Positions 55,285 to 63,568 of a stretch of 64,000 nucleotides of DNA are shown here, one piece after another. Each line of letters opens with the position of its first letter. The first letter of the stretch is position 1. The DNA is from Microbacterium hydrocarbonoxydans. GTDB taxonomy: Bacteria; Actinomycetota; Actinomycetes; Actinomycetales; Microbacteriaceae. The stretch covers positions 3,348,001-3,412,000 of the forward strand of contig NZ_LR882982.1 of the NCBI RefSeq assembly GCF_904831005.1, in the 5' to 3' direction. The position numbers were made by a program, and so were the translations under genes. Under the pieces are notes generated by a model. That model worked only from the letters and a program-made list of their open reading frames with translations. It had not been told where the DNA came from and searched no databases.

Positions 55285-56945
55285 CGGCATCGCCCGCGAC
55301 GGATGCTGCGGCATCCCTGATCGCCGACCTGATCGGCCACGGCGTGCGCGATCTGGTGCTCTCGCCGGGATCCCGTTCGCAAGGACTCGCGCTCGCCGCA
55401 GTGCATGCCGCGAACCAGGGGCACCTGCGTGTGCACGTGCGCATCGACGAGCGCGTCGCGGGATTCACCGCGCTGGGTCTTTCGCGCGAGACCGGAGTCC
55501 CCGCAGCCGTGCTCTGCACCTCGGGAACCGCCGCCGCGAATCTGTTGCCCGCTGCGATGGAGGCCTTCCACTCCGGCGTCCCGCTGCTGCTGCTCACGGC
55601 TGATCGCCCGCCCGAGCTCCGCGGCATCGGAGCGAACCAGGCGACCACCCAGCCCGGCATGTTCGCTCCGTGGGCGCGCGAGCAGATCGACGCTCCTGTG
55701 CCTGGTGACGGCGACTGGTCGGGCCTCGCTGCCCGTGTCGTCGCGATCGCGATGGGGGCGGATGCGCAGCACGGCCTTCTCGGCATCGCAGGTCCCGTGC
55801 ACCTCAACCTGCCGTCGCGCGAGCCGCTCTCGGGCGACATCCCGGATCTCGATATCACCCCGGGAGACGCACCGCTGCGCGCCGCCTCCGAGCCGCTCGT
55901 GCTCGATCGCTCACGCCGCACGGTCGTCATCGCCGGAGCCGACGCCGGGGCGGATGCCGAAGAGATCGCCCACGCGGGATCATGGCCGCTGATCGCCGAG
56001 ATCGTCAGCGGAGCCCGGTTCGGACGCCAGATCGTGCACGGCTACCGCGCCCTGCTCGGCGAGGCCGAACTCGGCGGACGCATCGAGCGTGCCGTGGTGC
56101 TCGGTCACCCCACACTCAGCCGCGAGGTCACACGGCTGCTGTCGCGCCCCGATGTCGAGGTGATCGCGGTGCGCCGCGGAGGCGAAGAGCTGAACCTCAA
56201 CGGACGTACCACGCCTGCCGCATCCGTCTCCGTCGCGCCGGGTCCGGCCGATCGTGAGTGGCTCGGCGCCTGGCTCACGGCATCCGCCGCGCACGCCGTC
56301 GACCTCAGCGAGCGGGCTCCGGATCCGCACGGACTCGCGTCGACCGATTTCACCGCCCGCCGCGTCGCCATGAGGGCCGAGCTCGAGGCCGTGCGGCGTC
56401 CGCTCGACCGCGAGCTGCTGGCCGACGCCGTCTGGCGGGCGACCTGGCCCCACGACCGGCTCGTGTTCGGCTCGTCGCGTCTGGTGCGGGTGGCGGATGC
56501 GGTGCTCGGCGGCAAGAAGGTGCCGGTGCACGCCAATCGGGGTCTCGCCGGCATCGACGGCACGATCGCCACCGCGACCGGCATCGCCCTCGCGAGCCAG
56601 GCCGGGGGAGCGCCCGGGGTCACGCGCGTGCTGCTCGGCGACCTCACCTTCCTCCACGACGTGGGTGCGCTGCTGCTGCCGCCCGACGAGCATGAGCCGC
56701 GCATCCAGGTGATCGTCGGCAACGACGGCGGCGGAACGATCTTCGACGGGCTCGAGGTGGGTGCCACGGCGGACCGCGCCGATCTCGACCGCGCCTTCTA
56801 CACCCCGCACGGCGTGCGACTCGAGCAGCTGGCCCTCGCGTACGGGTGGGAGTATCAGCGGATCACCACCCGCACCGCCTTGGACCAGGCGCTCACGACC
56901 CCGGCCGGCGGACGTCAGCTGATCGAGGTCCCGCTGTCCCGCTGA
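55281..56945 (+). CDS. menD: 2-succinyl-5-enolpyruvyl-6-hydroxy-3-cyclohexene-1-carboxylate synthase
   Basis: 554-aa thiamine-diphosphate enzyme of menaquinone synthesis, condensing isochorismate with 2-oxoglutarate-derived succinic semialdehyde. Three domains: the N-terminal Pyr domain with LVLSPGSRSQGLALAA and catalytic Glu in the CTSGTAAANLLPA region, a middle domain, and the C-terminal PP domain with NRGLAGIDGTIATATG and NDGGGTIFDGLE (Mg-TPP loop). GTG start overlapping the PLDc_N stop. Works with menF at 58-59.6 kb. Confidence 0.94.
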   Translation: MTASPATDAAASLIADLIGHGVRDLVLSPGSRSQGLALAAVHAANQGHLRVHVRIDERVAGFTALGLSRETGVPAAVLCTSGTAAANLLPAAMEAFHSGVPLLLLTADRPPELRGIGANQATTQPGMFAPWAREQIDAPVPGDGDWSGLAARVVAIAMGADAQHGLLGIAGPVHLNLPSREPLSGDIPDLDITPGDAPLRAASEPLVLDRSRRTVVIAGADAGADAEEIAHAGSWPLIAEIVSGARFGRQIVHGYRALLGEAELGGRIERAVVLGHPTLSREVTRLLSRPDVEVIAVRRGGEELNLNGRTTPAASVSVAPGPADREWLGAWLTASAAHAVDLSERAPDPHGLASTDFTARRVAMRAELEAVRRPLDRELLADAVWRATWPHDRLVFGSSRLVRVADAVLGGKKVPVHANRGLAGIDGTIATATGIALASQAGGAPGVTRVLLGDLTFLHDVGALLLPPDEHEPRIQVIVGNDGGGTIFDGLEVGATADRADLDRAFYTPHGVRLEQLALAYGWEYQRITTRTALDQALTTPAGGRQLIEVPLSR

Positions 56946-56977
56946 GGAACTTCTCCACCGGCGCGGATGCGCAGTGG

Positions 56978-56983
56978 CAGGAT
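56978..56983 (+). promoter_or_regulatory. -10-like element CAGGAT for ppk2
   Basis: CAGGAT ends six bases before ATG 56990; only one mismatch to TANNNT. Confidence 0.35.
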
Positions 56984-56989
56984 GAACGC

Positions 56990-57832
56990 ATGACAGCGCA
57001 TGAGTGGGCCAAGACCCTCCAGGTCGGCGAGGGATTCCGCCTCTCCGATGTCGATCCGCAGAGCACTCCCGGGTACAGCGGCGCGAAGGCCGACGGCAAG
57101 CGCGACCTCGAGGCCGGCCTCGACGAGCTCAACGGCCTGCAGGAGAGGCTCTTCGCCGAGAGTCGGGTCGGCATCGCGAAGGACTCCGTGCTGCTGATCC
57201 TGCAGGCGATGGACTCCGCCGGCAAGGGCGGCATCGTGCGCCACGTCGTGGGCGGCGTCGACCCGCAGGGTGTCGCGCTCACGGCGTTCAAGGCCCCGAC
57301 CGACGAGGAGCTCGCGCACGATTTCCTCTGGCGCGTCAGCAGACGACTTCCGGAGCCCGGCTTCATCGGTGTCTTCGACCGCTCGCACTACGAAGACGTG
57401 CTGATCGGCCGAGTGAGGTCGCTGGCCTCTGCCGAGGAGATCGAGCGTCGATACGACGCCATCAACGAGTTCGAGGCAGGGGTCGCGGCATCGGGCACCC
57501 GCATCGTCAAGGTCATGCTGCACATCTCGCCCGACGAGCAGAAGTCCAGGCTGATGGAACGGCTCGAACGCCCGGACAAGCACTGGAAGTACAACCCCGG
57601 CGATGTCGACGAGCGACTGCTGTGGGACGACTACATGGCGGCGTATCAGACCGTGTTCGAGCGCACCTCGACCGCCGCCGCTCCGTGGCATGTGATCCCG
57701 GCCGACCACAAGTGGTTCGCACGCCTCGCCGTGCAGGAGCTGCTGCTCGACGCGCTGCAGCGGATCGATCCGCAATGGCCGGCTGCCGACTTCGACGTCG
57801 AGGCCGAGAAGAAGCGCCTCGCCGCGAGCTGA
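56990..57832 (+). CDS. ppk2: PPK2-family polyphosphate kinase
   Basis: 280-aa P-loop kinase of the PPK2 class, transferring phosphate between polyphosphate and nucleotides. Walker A is LQAMDSAGKGG, Walker B-like FDRSHYEDVL, and the lid region has HISPDEQKSRLMERL and KYNPGDVDERLLWDDYM. One domain only, so class I or III (AMP or ADP substrate not decidable by eye). It lies 44 bp after menD on the same strand. A 433-bp repeat-bearing gap follows. Confidence 0.92.
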   Translation: MTAHEWAKTLQVGEGFRLSDVDPQSTPGYSGAKADGKRDLEAGLDELNGLQERLFAESRVGIAKDSVLLILQAMDSAGKGGIVRHVVGGVDPQGVALTAFKAPTDEELAHDFLWRVSRRLPEPGFIGVFDRSHYEDVLIGRVRSLASAEEIERRYDAINEFEAGVAASGTRIVKVMLHISPDEQKSRLMERLERPDKHWKYNPGDVDERLLWDDYMAAYQTVFERTSTAAAPWHVIPADHKWFARLAVQELLLDALQRIDPQWPAADFDVEAEKKRLAAS

Positions 57833-57903
57833 CGCGCCGCGTCACCTGACGCCCCCCGCTGTTCATCGCCCACTCTGTTCGTCGCCCCCGCTCGCACAAC
57901 AAC

Positions 57904-58192
57904 GCTTCAGTTGGCACCTGTTGTCGCTGTTGTGGCCTGATTCCGTCAAAAGGCGCCAACTCGTGCCGGGGGTCGCCGCTTCAGTTGGCACCTGTTGTCG
58001 TTGTTGTGGCCTGATTCCGTCAAGAGGCGCCACATCATGCTGACGCCCTGACGATCACTGCTTCAGTTGGCACCTGTTGTCGTTGTTGCGGCCTGATTCC
58101 GTCAAGAGGTGCCAACTTGTGGCGAGGGTCGCCGCTTCAGTTGGCACCTGTTGTCGTTGTTGTGGCGTGATTCCGTCACGAGGTGCCACATC
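57904..58192. repeat. Four tandem 57-bp palindromic units
   Basis: Units begin at 57904, 57978, 58060 and 58134. Each opens with CTTCAGTTGGCACCTGTTGT and closes with AGG(C/T)GCCA. TTGGCACCT and AGGTGCCAA are exact reverse complements, so each unit folds into a hairpin with a 28-30-base conserved loop (GATTCCGTCA is in all four). Spacers of 17, about 26 and 17 bases differ in sequence; two share GGGTCGCC. Confidence 0.85.
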
Positions 58193-58194
58193 AC

Positions 58195-58246
58195 CGCGAC
58201 AGCCGCGACAGCCGCGACAGCCGCGACAGCCGTGACAGCCGTGACC
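58195..58246. repeat. 9-bp minisatellite CGCGACAGC
   Basis: Four perfect CGCGACAGC units are followed by CGTGACAGC and a partial CGTGACC. It starts three bases after the last 57-bp unit and ends 20 bp from the menF stop. Confidence 0.85.
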
Positions 58247-58265
58247 ACCGAGGTCGAGGGCGGGT

Positions 58266-59597
58266 TCAGGCGAGCGCGTCGACCAGCGGGCGGAACTTCA
58301 CCCGGGTCTCGAGCAGCTCGGACTCCGGATCCGAGCCGGCCACGATCCCGGCACCGGCGTAGGCGGTGACGGCGATGTCGGCTCCGGCATCGGCGCCCGC
58401 GGCGACGGAGAACTGTGCGCAGCGCAGCGCGATCGCCCACTCGCCGTTGCCGGCCTGGTCGACCCATCCGACGGGGCCGGCGTAGCGCCCGCGATCGAAC
58501 GGCTCGAGCTCGCGGATCGCGGCGATCGCCGCCGAGGTCGGAGTGCCTGCGACGGCGGCGGTCGGATGCAGCGCTCCGACGAGGTCGAGCGATGACCCTC
58601 CGTCGGCCAGTTCCCCTTCGACGTCGGTCGCGAGGTGGAAGAGATTCGGCAGCTTCAGCAGGAACGGCTGTTCGCTCGCGGCGAGCGCGCGAGTGTGCGG
58701 CCGCAGCGAGGCCAGCACGCTCTGCACGGCGTACTGATGCTCGTCGAGGTCTTTCGTGCTCGAGGCCAGATGAGCGGATGCCGCAGTGTCGGCATCCGCG
58801 TCCGCCCCGCGTCCGATGGTTCCGGCCAGCACCCGCGCCGTGACCGTGCGCTCCTGCACGGTGACGAGCGTCTCGGGACTCGCTCCGATGAGCCCGTCGA
58901 CCGCGAACGCCCAGGTATCGGGGTAACCGGTCGACAGAGCGCGCACGAGGCGGCGCAGGTCGGAGCCCGCCGGGATGCTGCCGCTGAGATCGCGGGCCAG
59001 CACGACCTTGCTCAGCTCGCCGGCGGCGATGCGGTCGAGTGCCTGCCGCACGGAATCCTGATACCCCTGCGGACTCTGCTCGCCGGGGCCGACCGTACCC
59101 GCCCAGTGCGGACCGTAGGCCGCCGTCTCGGCATCCGCCTGAGCGGAACCAGAACCGGAACCAGAATCAGAACCGGAACCAGAACCAGAACCGGAACCAG
59201 AATCAGAATCAGAACCGGAGGACCGGCGGATGCTGGTGAGCCAGGTGCGACCGCGGTGTCTGCCGATGACCAGTGACGGAACGATCAGCACGCTGTCGGC
59301 CGCGGAGTCCTCGTCGAACGTCAACGCTCCGAAGGCCACGAGACCGGTGCCGGGCAGTGACAGGGGGTCAGCGATCTCGGCATCCCGTGCCAGGTCCCGC
59401 CAGGCGGTCGCGATCGCCGCAGAGCGCAGCTGATCGGCGCCCGCGGGCACGCGGATGCTCGCCGCGATACCCCCGTCGACCGCGACGATCCCGTCTCCTC
59501 GGCGCAGCCAGGCGAGGGGATCATTCGGGTCGGCGTAGGCCAGGAGATCCTCGACCGGATCGATCTCACGGGTCTCCACGACCAGCCTGTTACTCAC
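58266..59597 (-). CDS. menF: Isochorismate synthase
   Basis: 443-aa chorismate-binding enzyme that makes isochorismate for menD. Seen: ELSKVVLARDL, GASPETLVTV, RVLAGTIGRG, SSTKDLDEHQYAV, LHPTAAVAGTP, GRYAGPVGWVD and an Arg/Lys-rich end. A tract of about 24 residues of alternating Ser, Gly and Asp, encoded by a hexanucleotide repeat, is inserted near residue 130, outside the core. A siderophore-type EntC is possible by sequence, but the men context favours MenF. GTG start six bases after TAGGCT. Confidence 0.9.
   Translation of the reverse strand: MSNRLVVETREIDPVEDLLAYADPNDPLAWLRRGDGIVAVDGGIAASIRVPAGADQLRSAAIATAWRDLARDAEIADPLSLPGTGLVAFGALTFDEDSAADSVLIVPSLVIGRHRGRTWLTSIRRSSGSDSDSGSGSGSGSGSDSGSGSGSAQADAETAAYGPHWAGTVGPGEQSPQGYQDSVRQALDRIAAGELSKVVLARDLSGSIPAGSDLRRLVRALSTGYPDTWAFAVDGLIGASPETLVTVQERTVTARVLAGTIGRGADADADTAASAHLASSTKDLDEHQYAVQSVLASLRPHTRALAASEQPFLLKLPNLFHLATDVEGELADGGSSLDLVGALHPTAAVAGTPTSAAIAAIRELEPFDRGRYAGPVGWVDQAGNGEWAIALRCAQFSVAAGADAGADIAVTAYAGAGIVAGSDPESELLETRVKFRPLVDALA
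59145..59220 (-). repeat. Hexanucleotide repeat inside menF
   Basis: On the plus strand AGAACC, GGAACC and AGAATC hexamers alternate about twelve times in frame, encoding the Ser/Gly/Asp tract. Copy number can change by slippage without loss of frame. Confidence 0.8.
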
Positions 59598-59603
59598 GCC
59601 ACC

Positions 59604-59609
59604 AGCCTA
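59604..59609 (-). promoter_or_regulatory. -10 element TAGGCT for menF
   Basis: On the minus strand TAGGCT ends six bases before GTG 59597. Confidence 0.5.
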
Positions 59610-59649
59610 GTTCCCCCTCCCTCAACCGGCTTCGCGCGCCCTTCCCGCA

Positions 59650-59655
59650 TACGCT
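59650..59655 (+). promoter_or_regulatory. -10 element TACGCT for the DUF402 gene
   Basis: TACGCT ends six bases before ATG 59662. Confidence 0.55.
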
Positions 59656-59661
59656 GGGGAC

Positions 59662-60225
59662 ATGAGTGACGCACGCCCCGCTCCCGGCTCCGAGATGGTC
59701 TTCCAGTGGCGCAAGTGGGACGGTTCTCCGCACTGGCGTCACGAATGCGTCTACCTCGGTTCCGATGAGTGGGGCGACTGGGTGGGGCAGCCGACAGGCT
59801 GGCACAGTGCTCGTCCCGGGGCGGCGTTCGTGGCGGCGACGCCGAACGTCACCCTGGTTCCGCGTCAGCCCGACTATGCGCTGACGGTCAACCGAGATCA
59901 CCCGAGGGGCATGCGCGTCTACATCGACCTCGGGTGGGATATCGGGTGGACGGACGATCCGCTGCTCGCGGTCGGCATCGACATGGATCTCGACGTGGTG
60001 CGGGTCGTCGGCGAGCGCGGCACCTGGGTCGATGACCGTGACGAGTGGGCCGAGCACAGTGTGCAGTTCGGCTACCCGGTCGAGGTGATGACGAGGCTCG
60101 AGGACCTGGCTCTCGACCTCGAGCACAGGGTCCGCGCGCAGACCGCCCCGTTCGACGATGGCACCGCCGACGTCTGGCTCGATCGTCTCGAGGCTCTGCG
60201 GCTGGCGCCCAGGGCTCGCGCCTAG
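59662..60225 (+). CDS. DUF402 family protein
   Basis: 187-aa protein of the DUF402/FomD-like fold, whose characterised members are nucleoside diphosphate or CMP-conjugate phosphatases needing divalent metal. Acidic ligands are visible in YIDLGWDIGWTDD and DMDLDVVRV. Substrate unknown. Divergent from menF, with 64 bp between the starts, and 9 bp before menG, so it could share regulation with the menaquinone genes. Confidence 0.85.
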   Translation: MSDARPAPGSEMVFQWRKWDGSPHWRHECVYLGSDEWGDWVGQPTGWHSARPGAAFVAATPNVTLVPRQPDYALTVNRDHPRGMRVYIDLGWDIGWTDDPLLAVGIDMDLDVVRVVGERGTWVDDRDEWAEHSVQFGYPVEVMTRLEDLALDLEHRVRAQTAPFDDGTADVWLDRLEALRLAPRARA

Positions 60226-60228
60226 ACT
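60223..60228 (+). promoter_or_regulatory. -10 element TAGACT for menG
   Basis: TAGACT ends six bases before GTG 60235; its TAG is also the stop codon of the DUF402 gene. Confidence 0.5.
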
Positions 60229-60234
60229 GGACGC

Positions 60235-60969
60235 GTGACCCCGAACGAAGTGAACCGCGCCGATCTCGGCAAGGACCCCGCCCGCGTCAGCGGCATGTTC
60301 GACCAGGTCGCCGCCGGGTATGACCGCACGAACACGGCGATGACCGTCGGCAACGACGCTCTCTGGCGCGCGGCCACCACCCGCGCTGTGGCTCCGAAGC
60401 CGGGCGAGAAGATCCTCGACCTCGGCGCAGGCACGGCGTCGTCGTCGGCCTCCCTCGCACGCAGCGGCGCTCAGGTCGTCGCGGCCGACTTCTCGCCGGG
60501 CATGCTCGCCGAGGGCGAGCGTCGACACGGCAGCATCCGCAATCTCTCGTTCGTGCAGGCGGATGCCACCGACCTGCCCTTCTCCGACGGCGAGTTCGAC
60601 GCGGTCACCATGTCCTACGCGCTGCGCAACGTCAACGATCCGAAGAAGGCGCTGCGCGAGCTGCTGCGCGTCACGAAGCCGGGCGGCCGCCTCGTGATCA
60701 ACGAGTTCTCCACCCCGCCGAGCGGACTGTTCCGCGCCGGATACCGCTTCTACAACTCGCAGGTCCTGCCGCGCGTGGCCCGCGTCGCAGGCACCAACGG
60801 CGAGGCGTACGACTATCTGAACGAGTCGATCCGCGAGTGGCCCGATCAGAAGAGGCTCGCCGCGTGGATCCGCGAGGCGGGATGGACCGACGTCGCGTAT
60901 CGCAACCTGTCGTTCGGCATCGTCGCGCTGCACCGTGCGCGCAAGCCCGACGTGAGCGCTTCCGCGTGA
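60235..60969 (+). CDS. menG: Demethylmenaquinone methyltransferase
   Basis: 244-aa SAM-dependent UbiE/MenG enzyme, the last step of menaquinone synthesis. Signatures: VSGMFDQVAAGYDRTNTAM, SAM loop LDLGAGTASSS, FSDGEFDAVTMSYALRNV, and KPGGRLVINEFSTP. The C-terminal part AYDYLNESIREWPDQKRLA is typical. GTG start six bases after TAGACT. Followed after 43 bp by the polyprenyl diphosphate synthase. Confidence 0.95.
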   Translation: MTPNEVNRADLGKDPARVSGMFDQVAAGYDRTNTAMTVGNDALWRAATTRAVAPKPGEKILDLGAGTASSSASLARSGAQVVAADFSPGMLAEGERRHGSIRNLSFVQADATDLPFSDGEFDAVTMSYALRNVNDPKKALRELLRVTKPGGRLVINEFSTPPSGLFRAGYRFYNSQVLPRVARVAGTNGEAYDYLNESIREWPDQKRLAAWIREAGWTDVAYRNLSFGIVALHRARKPDVSASA

Positions 60970-61000
60970 GTACGGCGCGAACCCGCACGCCCGACGACGG

Positions 61001-61006
61001 TAGGGT
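61001..61006 (+). promoter_or_regulatory. -10 element TAGGGT for the polyprenyl synthase
   Basis: TAGGGT ends six bases before GTG 61013. Confidence 0.5.
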
Positions 61007-61012
61007 GAGAGC

Positions 61013-62074
61013 GTGACTTCGAGCCGCGTAGCCCCGGGTTCGCGACTGGCGAGCCGTCTCGGTTTCAGCGACCGTATCTTCATCGGCACCGCAGGCCGGC
61101 GCATCGCTCAGGCGATCGAAGACGGTCTCGAGAAGGTCGAGACCGGGCTCGCCGATGACGTGCGCGTCGCCGACCCGCTGGCCGATGCCGCGAGCCGCTA
61201 CCTGTACGAGGCCGGCGGCAAGCGCATCCGTCCGGTGCTCACGCTGCTCGCTGCGCAGCTCGGCGACGGCAACACCGAGCAGGTGATCGATGTGGCCAAG
61301 GCTCTCGAGATCACGCACCTCGGCTCGCTCTACCACGACGACGTCATGGACGGTGCCGACCGCCGTCGTGGTGTTCCCGCCGCGCAGACGGTGTGGGGCA
61401 ACAACATCGCCATCCTCACCGGCGACATCCTCTTCTCGCGCGCGAGCCAGCTGATGAGCCGCCTGGGCGAGCGCGCGATCCGTCTGCAGGCAGACACGTT
61501 CGAGCGTCTGGTCCTCGGGCAGATGCACGAGACCATCGGCGCCCAGCCCGGCGACGACCCGATCGAGTTCTACATCCAGGTGCTCGCCGACAAGACCGGC
61601 TCGCTCATCGCGGCGGCCACGCAGGGCGGCGTGATCTTCTCCAACGCACCCTCGGAGTACGAAGAGCCGCTGCGCGTCTACGGCGAGAAGATCGGCGTCG
61701 CGTTCCAGCTGCTCGACGACGTGATCGATCTCTCGGCCAAGCCCGAGGACACCGGCAAGGTTCCCGGCACCGACCTGCGCGCGGGCGTGCCGACCATGCC
61801 GTACCTGCTGCTCAAGGCCGAGACGGATGCCGCGTCGATCGACCTCGCGTCGCGCATCGACGACGGTGTCGCCCGTATCGCCGCAGGCGAGGATGCGTCG
61901 ATCCTCGACGGACCGCTCACCGAGCTGCGCGATCACGCCGGCACCCAGAAGACTCTCGCGCTCGCGCATTCCTGGACTCAGGATGCGATCGACGCGCTCG
62001 CCCCGCTTCCGCGAGGCACCGTGCGCGAGGCGCTCACGCGCTTCGCCGAGACCCTCGTCGAACGCTCCAGCTGA
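61013..62074 (+). CDS. Long-chain polyprenyl diphosphate synthase (menaquinone side chain)
   Basis: 353-aa trans-prenyltransferase. Conserved: GGKRIRPVLTLLAAQ, first aspartate-rich motif HDDVMDGADRRRG, GDILFSRASQLMS, second motif FQLLDDVIDLSA and GTDLRAGVPTMPYLL. The small residues before the first Asp motif fit a long-chain product; the exact length is not readable. It supplies the chain for menA. GTG start after a -10 element six bases upstream. Confidence 0.92.
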   Translation: MTSSRVAPGSRLASRLGFSDRIFIGTAGRRIAQAIEDGLEKVETGLADDVRVADPLADAASRYLYEAGGKRIRPVLTLLAAQLGDGNTEQVIDVAKALEITHLGSLYHDDVMDGADRRRGVPAAQTVWGNNIAILTGDILFSRASQLMSRLGERAIRLQADTFERLVLGQMHETIGAQPGDDPIEFYIQVLADKTGSLIAAATQGGVIFSNAPSEYEEPLRVYGEKIGVAFQLLDDVIDLSAKPEDTGKVPGTDLRAGVPTMPYLLLKAETDAASIDLASRIDDGVARIAAGEDASILDGPLTELRDHAGTQKTLALAHSWTQDAIDALAPLPRGTVREALTRFAETLVERSS

Positions 62075-62132
62075 GCGTGTCGCGGCAGTTCGCCGCGTGC
62101 ACGTGACGTGACGGCCCACGAAAGGACCCCCT

Positions 62133-63506
62133 ATGACCAAGCTCAGACTGGCCATCGTCGGAGCGGGCCCGGCAGGCATCTACGCCGCCGACATCCTGCT
62201 CAAGGCCGAGCGCAAGTTCGATGTCTCGATCGACCTCTTCGAGCAGCTCCCCGCGCCGTACGGCCTGGTGCGCTACGGCGTCGCGCCCGATCATCCGCGC
62301 ATCAAGGGCATCATCAACGCGCTGCGTGATGTGCTCGACCGGGGCGACATCCGCCTCTTCGGCAACGTGCGGTTCGGTGAGGACATCACGCTCGACGACC
62401 TCAAGAAGCACTACAACGCGGTGATCTTCGCCACCGGCGCGATCCGCGACACGACTCTCGACATCCCGGGTATCGACGCCGTCGCCTCCTACGGCGCGGC
62501 GGACTACGTCAGCTGGTTCGACGGACACCCCGACGTGCCGCGCGAGTGGCCGCTGGACGCCGCATCGGTCGGCGTGCTCGGCAACGGGAACGTCGCTCTC
62601 GACGTCGCGCGCATGCTCGCGAAGCACGCCGAAGACCTGCTCGTCACCGAAGTCCCCGAGAACGTCTACGAGGGGCTCAAGACCAGTGCGGTCACCGATG
62701 TGCATGTCTTCGGGCGTCGCGGTCCCGCGCAGGTGAAGTTCACCCCGCTCGAACTGCGTGAGCTCGGTGAGCTGCGCGACGTCGACATGGTGGTCTACGA
62801 CGAGGACTTCGACTACGACGAGGCCTCGAAAGATGCCGTCGCGAGCAACAAGCAGGTCATGGTCATCGATCGCATCCTGCAGTCGTGGCGCAAGCGCGAC
62901 TCGGTCAACAACGCCGGAGGCACCGCCTCGCGTCGTCTTCACCTGCACTTCTGGGCGCGCCCGGTCGAGGTCCGCACGGACGAGACCGGCCGCGTCGCTG
63001 CACTCGTCTACGAGCGAACGAAGCCCGACGGGCAGGGCGGAGCGGTGGGCACCGGCGAGATGCGCGAGGTGCCGCTGCAGGCGCTGTACCGCGCGATCGG
63101 CTACTTCGGGTCCCCGCTTCCCGGGGTTCCCTTCGACAAGAAGCACGGCGTCATCCCCAACCGCGAGGGACAGGTGCTCGCCAAGGACTCGAACCAGCCG
63201 GTGACGGGCATCTACGCGACGGGCTGGATCAAGCGCGGTCCGGTGGGGCTCATCGGACACACCAAGTCGGATGCGATGGAGACCGTTCGTCACATCATCA
63301 ACGACCAGGGCTCGTGGTGGCACCCGGAAGACCCGTCCGAAGAGGCGATCCCGGCACTGCTGCAGGAGCGCGGTGTGCGCTGGACCGACCTCGACGGTTG
63401 GCACCGTCTCGACGAGCACGAGATCGCGCTCGGTGCGCCGCATGAGCGCGCGCGGGTCAAGGTGGTCCCTCGCGACGAGATGGTGCGCGTCTCTCGCGGA
63501 GAGTGA
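62133..63506 (+). CDS. Ferredoxin-NADP+ reductase-like flavoprotein (FprA family)
   Basis: 457-aa adrenodoxin-reductase-type flavoprotein: FAD loop AIVGAGPAGIYAADIL, then LPAPYGLVRYGVAPDHPRIK, NADP loop GVLGNGNVALDVARML, GRRGPAQVKFTPLELREL, and the FAD end ATGWIKRGPVGLIGHTKSDAMETV. Transfers electrons between NADPH and ferredoxin-like partners. AAAGGA precedes the ATG at an ideal distance. It follows the menaquinone genes, but its role in that pathway is not shown. Confidence 0.92.
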   Translation: MTKLRLAIVGAGPAGIYAADILLKAERKFDVSIDLFEQLPAPYGLVRYGVAPDHPRIKGIINALRDVLDRGDIRLFGNVRFGEDITLDDLKKHYNAVIFATGAIRDTTLDIPGIDAVASYGAADYVSWFDGHPDVPREWPLDAASVGVLGNGNVALDVARMLAKHAEDLLVTEVPENVYEGLKTSAVTDVHVFGRRGPAQVKFTPLELRELGELRDVDMVVYDEDFDYDEASKDAVASNKQVMVIDRILQSWRKRDSVNNAGGTASRRLHLHFWARPVEVRTDETGRVAALVYERTKPDGQGGAVGTGEMREVPLQALYRAIGYFGSPLPGVPFDKKHGVIPNREGQVLAKDSNQPVTGIYATGWIKRGPVGLIGHTKSDAMETVRHIINDQGSWWHPEDPSEEAIPALLQERGVRWTDLDGWHRLDEHEIALGAPHERARVKVVPRDEMVRVSRGE

Positions 63507-63556
63507 CCGTCACAGGATCGTTGTGTGCCGTCCGCATGTCGGAGGGCACACGTCTC

Positions 63557-63562
63557 TAGGCT
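63557..63562 (+). promoter_or_regulatory. -10 element TAGGCT for the terminal lipoprotein gene
   Basis: TAGGCT ends six bases before ATG 63569. Confidence 0.55.
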
Positions 63563-63568
63563 GAGCGC

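Larger units (their letters stand above)
57833..58265. other. 433-bp intergenic stretch with two repeat types
   Basis: Between ppk2 and the convergent menF gene I find no credible coding frame. It holds four 57-bp palindromic units (57904-58192) and a 9-bp minisatellite (58195-58246). The first 70 bases show nothing recognisable. Confidence 0.75.

Noticed and set aside
57904..58192. The four repeats as a CRISPR array
   Set aside because: Repeats are 57 bp and spacers only 17-26 bp, two spacers share sequence, there are four units, and no cas gene is near.
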